Shown piece after piece: positions 61,384-64,000 of a stretch of DNA of 64,000 nt. Position 1 is the stretch's first letter. Every line of letters begins with the position of its first letter. The DNA comes from Mariniradius saccharolyticus AK6 (GTDB lineage: Bacteria > Bacteroidota > Bacteroidia > Cytophagales > Cyclobacteriaceae): the NCBI RefSeq assembly GCF_000330725.2, contig NZ_AMZY02000009.1, positions 1-64,000 on the forward strand, written 5' to 3'. Under the pieces are notes generated by a model. It was not told the origin of the DNA. It saw only the letters and a list, made by a program, of their open reading frames with translations, and did no database searches. Made by a program: the position numbers and the translations under genes.

Positions 61384-61584
61384 ATGAAGAATTCCCTTAA
61401 GGTGGAACGGGCAAAAAAGGACATGACCCAACAGGATTTGGCCGAACGGATTCAGGTCTCCCGGCAGACGGTCAACTCGATCGAGGCGGGCAAATACGTG
61501 CCCTCAACAGTACTGGCGCTGAAGATTGCCAAAGTTTTTGATGTCGGCGTGGAAGAGATTTTCCAATTGGAGGATGGCGACTAG
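61384..61584 (+). CDS. Short XRE-family DNA-binding protein
   Basis: 66 residues from the ATG at 61384 (a GTG one codon earlier is possible). It is a bare Cro/CI-type helix-turn-helix, KKDMTQQDLAERIQVSRQTVNSIEAGKYVPSTVLALKIAKVF, followed by DVGVEEIFQLEDGD, the YozG/HTH_3 stand-alone type. It probably binds the twin operators ahead of its own operon as a dimer. Confidence 0.9.
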   Translation: MKNSLKVERAKKDMTQQDLAERIQVSRQTVNSIEAGKYVPSTVLALKIAKVFDVGVEEIFQLEDGD

Positions 61585-61658
61585 CGTACTTGTGGCACTG
61601 TGTGAAAGTTCCGCACTCCAATCGTCGAATTTTCAGTGACATCAAAACAATAAAAGGT

Positions 61659-61666
61659 TAACTTTG
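61659..61666 (+). promoter_or_regulatory. Candidate -7 element upstream of the 61690 glycosyltransferase
   Basis: TAACTTTG matches TAnnTTTG. The start would be near 61673, about 17 nt before the ATG. No clear -33 TTTG at the usual distance. Confidence 0.4.
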
Positions 61667-61689
61667 GCCGTCAAAACACAAAAAGCTGT

Positions 61690-62859
61690 ATGCCAAAACT
61701 TATCCGTATCACGACCGTCCCCATTTCTTTGAAATTGCTTCTTGCCGGGCAATTGAAATACATGAAAGAGAACGGGTGGGATGTCTTGGCTATCAGCGCT
61801 GACGGCAAAGAAGTCCGCGACGTGGTCAAAAGGGAGGGTGTAGAACACCGCGTTGTCCCTTTGACAAGGCAGATCACGCCTTGGCAGGATATGATTTGCC
61901 TTTGGAAACTTTACAATTTGTTCAAGGAAGAAAAGCCCGACATCGTCCATACACATACCCCCAAGGCGGGACTTTTAGGCATGTGGGCTGCAAAGTTGGC
62001 CGGAGTTCCGGTAAGGATTCACACAGTCGCCGGACTGCCGCTAATGGCAGCTGGAAAAAACAAAAAAGGTCTGTTGGTATGGGCGGAAAAAAAGACCTAC
62101 GCCAACGCTACCCAAGTATGGCCAAATTCCCCGGCTTTGAAAGATTTTATCGTCAAAGAGGCATTGTGTGCCGAGGATAAGCTCAGCGTCATTGGCGAAG
62201 GTTCTTCCAACGGAGTCGATTTTTCCCGATTCAATCGTGATAATTTGAAGGAAAACCACCTCGTGGCAGCTACGATGCGCATCATGCCCGGAGAAAATGA
62301 CTTCATCATCCTGGCTGTTGGCAGGCTGGTCAAAGACAAAGGAATCGAGGAATTGGTGACAGCCTTCTTGAACTCAAAGATTTCAGATCGTGCAAAGTTG
62401 GTGCTTTTGGGTTCTTTTGAACAAGAATTGAACCCGATTTCAGAGGAGATATACAAGAAAATCGTCGATCACCCACGTATCGTACAAATCGAATGGACCG
62501 ACCATGTGGAGCATTATTATGCCTTGGCAGATGTCTTGGTGCATGCCTCGCATAGGGAGGGTTTTCCAAATGTCCTTTTGGAAGCAGGTGCGATGCAGTT
62601 GCCCGTGATTTGTTCCGATATTATGGGCAATACGGATATCATTACCAACAGAAAGACTGGGCTGGTTTTTCCAGTCAAAAACAGCGATTTCCTGAAGGAG
62701 GCACTGGAGTTTGCCTTTGTGAAAAGGGATTATATGCAGACTTTGGCAGGGAATCTTTACGCGGAAGTTTTTGAAAAATACCAGCGTCCTTACGTCCATC
62801 AATTGATAGAAGAAAATTACCGAAAACTACTGGGAATCGAAAAAACGCAAAAGGTCTGA
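61690..62859 (+). CDS. GT4 glycosyltransferase
   Basis: 389 residues, GT-B fold. N-terminal domain: LIRITTVPISLKLLLAGQLKYMKENGWDV, then IVHTHTPKAGLLGMWAAKLAG. C-terminal domain: ILAVGRLVKDKGIEELVTAF and VLVHASHREGFPNVLLEAGAMQLPVICSDIMGNTDII with the EX7E motif. The HTHTPKAG loop is typical of glycosyltransferases with a Glyco_trans_4-like N-terminal domain in O-antigen clusters. With the epimerase gene downstream it opens a second polysaccharide cluster that continues beyond the window. Confidence 0.9.
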   Translation: MPKLIRITTVPISLKLLLAGQLKYMKENGWDVLAISADGKEVRDVVKREGVEHRVVPLTRQITPWQDMICLWKLYNLFKEEKPDIVHTHTPKAGLLGMWAAKLAGVPVRIHTVAGLPLMAAGKNKKGLLVWAEKKTYANATQVWPNSPALKDFIVKEALCAEDKLSVIGEGSSNGVDFSRFNRDNLKENHLVAATMRIMPGENDFIILAVGRLVKDKGIEELVTAFLNSKISDRAKLVLLGSFEQELNPISEEIYKKIVDHPRIVQIEWTDHVEHYYALADVLVHASHREGFPNVLLEAGAMQLPVICSDIMGNTDIITNRKTGLVFPVKNSDFLKEALEFAFVKRDYMQTLAGNLYAEVFEKYQRPYVHQLIEENYRKLLGIEKTQKV

Positions 62860-62943
62860 TAGTTTTTTGGACAAAAAGTAAGTCCGGTTTATACAATTTG
62901 GAATTTAATTTGTTTTTTAGCGTTTGATTTTAACCGCATCCAA

Positions 62944-63996
62944 ATGAAATTTCTTGTTACCGGTACGGCCGGATTTATTGGTTTTCATGTTGCTCAGTAT
63001 TTGCTCAATAGGGGTGACGCAGTAGTAGGCGTCGACAACATCAATGATTATTATGACGTGAATTTGAAATACCGGAGATTGGAGCATTGCGGTATAGAGA
63101 AGTCCAAAATCCAGGAGAACCAAGCCGTCAAATCAACGAAGTACCCCGCATACACTTTTTACAAGTTGGATTTGGCCAACAAGAAAGCACTCACCGAAGT
63201 TTTTGAAAAAGAAGGAATCGATGTTGTGATCAATTTGGCGGCCCAAGCGGGCGTAAGATACTCCCTCACCAATCCGGATGCCTACATAACGGCCAATATT
63301 CAAGCATTCTTGAATATTCTCGAAGCATGCCGTGCGTTTAAGATCAAGCATTTGGTGTATGCATCGTCCAGTTCGGTATATGGTGCGAATACCAAGATGC
63401 CGTTCGCCACGACCCACAATATTGACCACCCAGTCAGTCTTTATGCCGCGACCAAAAAGTCCAACGAACTGATGGCACACACCTACAGCCATCTTTTTGG
63501 TATCCCAACCACCGGATTGAGGTTCTTTACTGTTTATGGGCCTTGGGGAAGACCAGATATGGCATTGTTCCTGTTTATAGAGGCTATGTTGGCCGACAAG
63601 CCGATTGATGTGTTCAACCACGGAAAGATGAAAAGGGATTTCACCTACATCGACGATATCGTGGAAGGCATCGTCCGTGTTGCTGACCGACCTGCGAAAC
63701 CTAACCCAGAGTGGTCAGGCGACAACCCGGATCCAGGGTCTTCCTATGCGCCGTTTAAGGTTTACAATATCGGCAATTCCAAGCCGGTGGAATTGATGGA
63801 TTATATCGGCGCTTTGGAGAAGGCGATCGGGAAAACAGCCGAGAAAAACATGCTTCCATTGCAGATGGGTGACGTTCCCGCCACGTATGCCGACGTATCG
63901 GACTTGATTCGGGATACGGGTTACAAGCCCAACACGCCTGTGGAGGAAGGTGTTGCGAAATTTGTCTCTTGGTACCGAGATTTTTACGGAAAATAG
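62944..63996 (+). CDS. NAD-dependent epimerase, UDP-glucuronate 4-epimerase-like
   Basis: 350 residues, extended short-chain dehydrogenase. NAD motif GTAGFIG at 7-13, the catalytic YAATKK (Y-x-x-x-K) with the serine block YASSSSVYGAN, and FTVYGPWGRPDMALFLF typical of the UDP-glucuronate/UDP-galacturonate 4-epimerase group (LpsL/GAE type). It would supply UDP-galacturonate. Complete in the window, ending 4 bp before its edge. It is 84 bp after the GT4 gene, so co-transcription is likely. Confidence 0.9.
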   Translation: MKFLVTGTAGFIGFHVAQYLLNRGDAVVGVDNINDYYDVNLKYRRLEHCGIEKSKIQENQAVKSTKYPAYTFYKLDLANKKALTEVFEKEGIDVVINLAAQAGVRYSLTNPDAYITANIQAFLNILEACRAFKIKHLVYASSSSVYGANTKMPFATTHNIDHPVSLYAATKKSNELMAHTYSHLFGIPTTGLRFFTVYGPWGRPDMALFLFIEAMLADKPIDVFNHGKMKRDFTYIDDIVEGIVRVADRPAKPNPEWSGDNPDPGSSYAPFKVYNIGNSKPVELMDYIGALEKAIGKTAEKNMLPLQMGDVPATYADVSDLIRDTGYKPNTPVEEGVAKFVSWYRDFYGK

Positions 63997-64000
63997 CATA

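Overview
The window looks like a chromosomal stretch from a Bacteroidota bacterium, most likely Cytophagales (Cyclobacteriaceae/Algoriphagus-like). This is inference from the content, not a database match. Pointers are Bacteroidota-type -7 elements (TAnnTTTG) where promoters can be read, start codons without Shine-Dalgarno sequences, menaquinone genes, small secreted beta-barrels, DUF2141, DUF1684 and four-helix-bundle (S23/Avd-like) genes, and a Wza/Wzc-driven polysaccharide operon. No rRNA, tRNA or CRISPR array was recognised.

Layout. 1-260: an array of 29-bp and 21-bp repeats resembling the end of an IS21-type element. 0.3-7 kb: archaeal-type S-adenosylmethionine synthetase, a membrane protein, an AraC regulator, a secreted NTF2-like protein and a two-subunit molybdenum hydroxylase. 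7-17 kb: a secreted gluzincin-like protein with a membrane partner, a DUF1684 gene broken by one in-frame stop, a lipoprotein, an FAD amine oxidase, and a duplicated divergent pair (TlpA-like thioredoxin plus small outer-membrane barrel). 17-27 kb: Tex, a block with two small membrane proteins bounded by inverted repeats, an XRE/S24 regulator, an ATP-grasp enzyme, menE/menB and a monoacylglycerol lipase. 27.2-42.7 kb: a minus-strand polysaccharide operon: wza, wzc, an aminotransferase/acetyltransferase/dehydrogenase trio for a 2,3-diamino-sugar uronic acid, flippase, polymerase, three GT4 glycosyltransferases, a glutaminase-amidotransferase fusion and an atypical sugar-phosphate transferase. 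43-47.6 kb: PEP synthase and small proteins. 47.6-58.8 kb: trpL-trpE-(S23 gene)-trpG-D-C-F-B-A-aroF-aromatic hydroxylase-hisH-hisA. 59-64 kb: proC, a self-regulated membrane-protein/XRE operon, and the start of a second sugar cluster (GT4, UDP-glucuronate-epimerase-like).

Two things stand out. First, the trp operon has a readable attenuator: a Bacteroidota promoter, a 25-codon leader with three consecutive Trp codons, a GC-rich terminator just before trpE, and a candidate antiterminator. Second, many intergenic gaps are filled by degenerate short-word repeats (period about 6-11 bp). On the stop-codon side of a gap they often read in one orientation (for example aaggttaaaaagtt), and near the next start codon in the reverse complement (aaccttttaacc). 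Both S23/Avd-like genes, and a 1.46-kb block with two small membrane proteins, sit between such inverted word repeats. The same repeats without a gene occupy several other gaps of the trp/his locus. This is the best candidate here for an undescribed element family.
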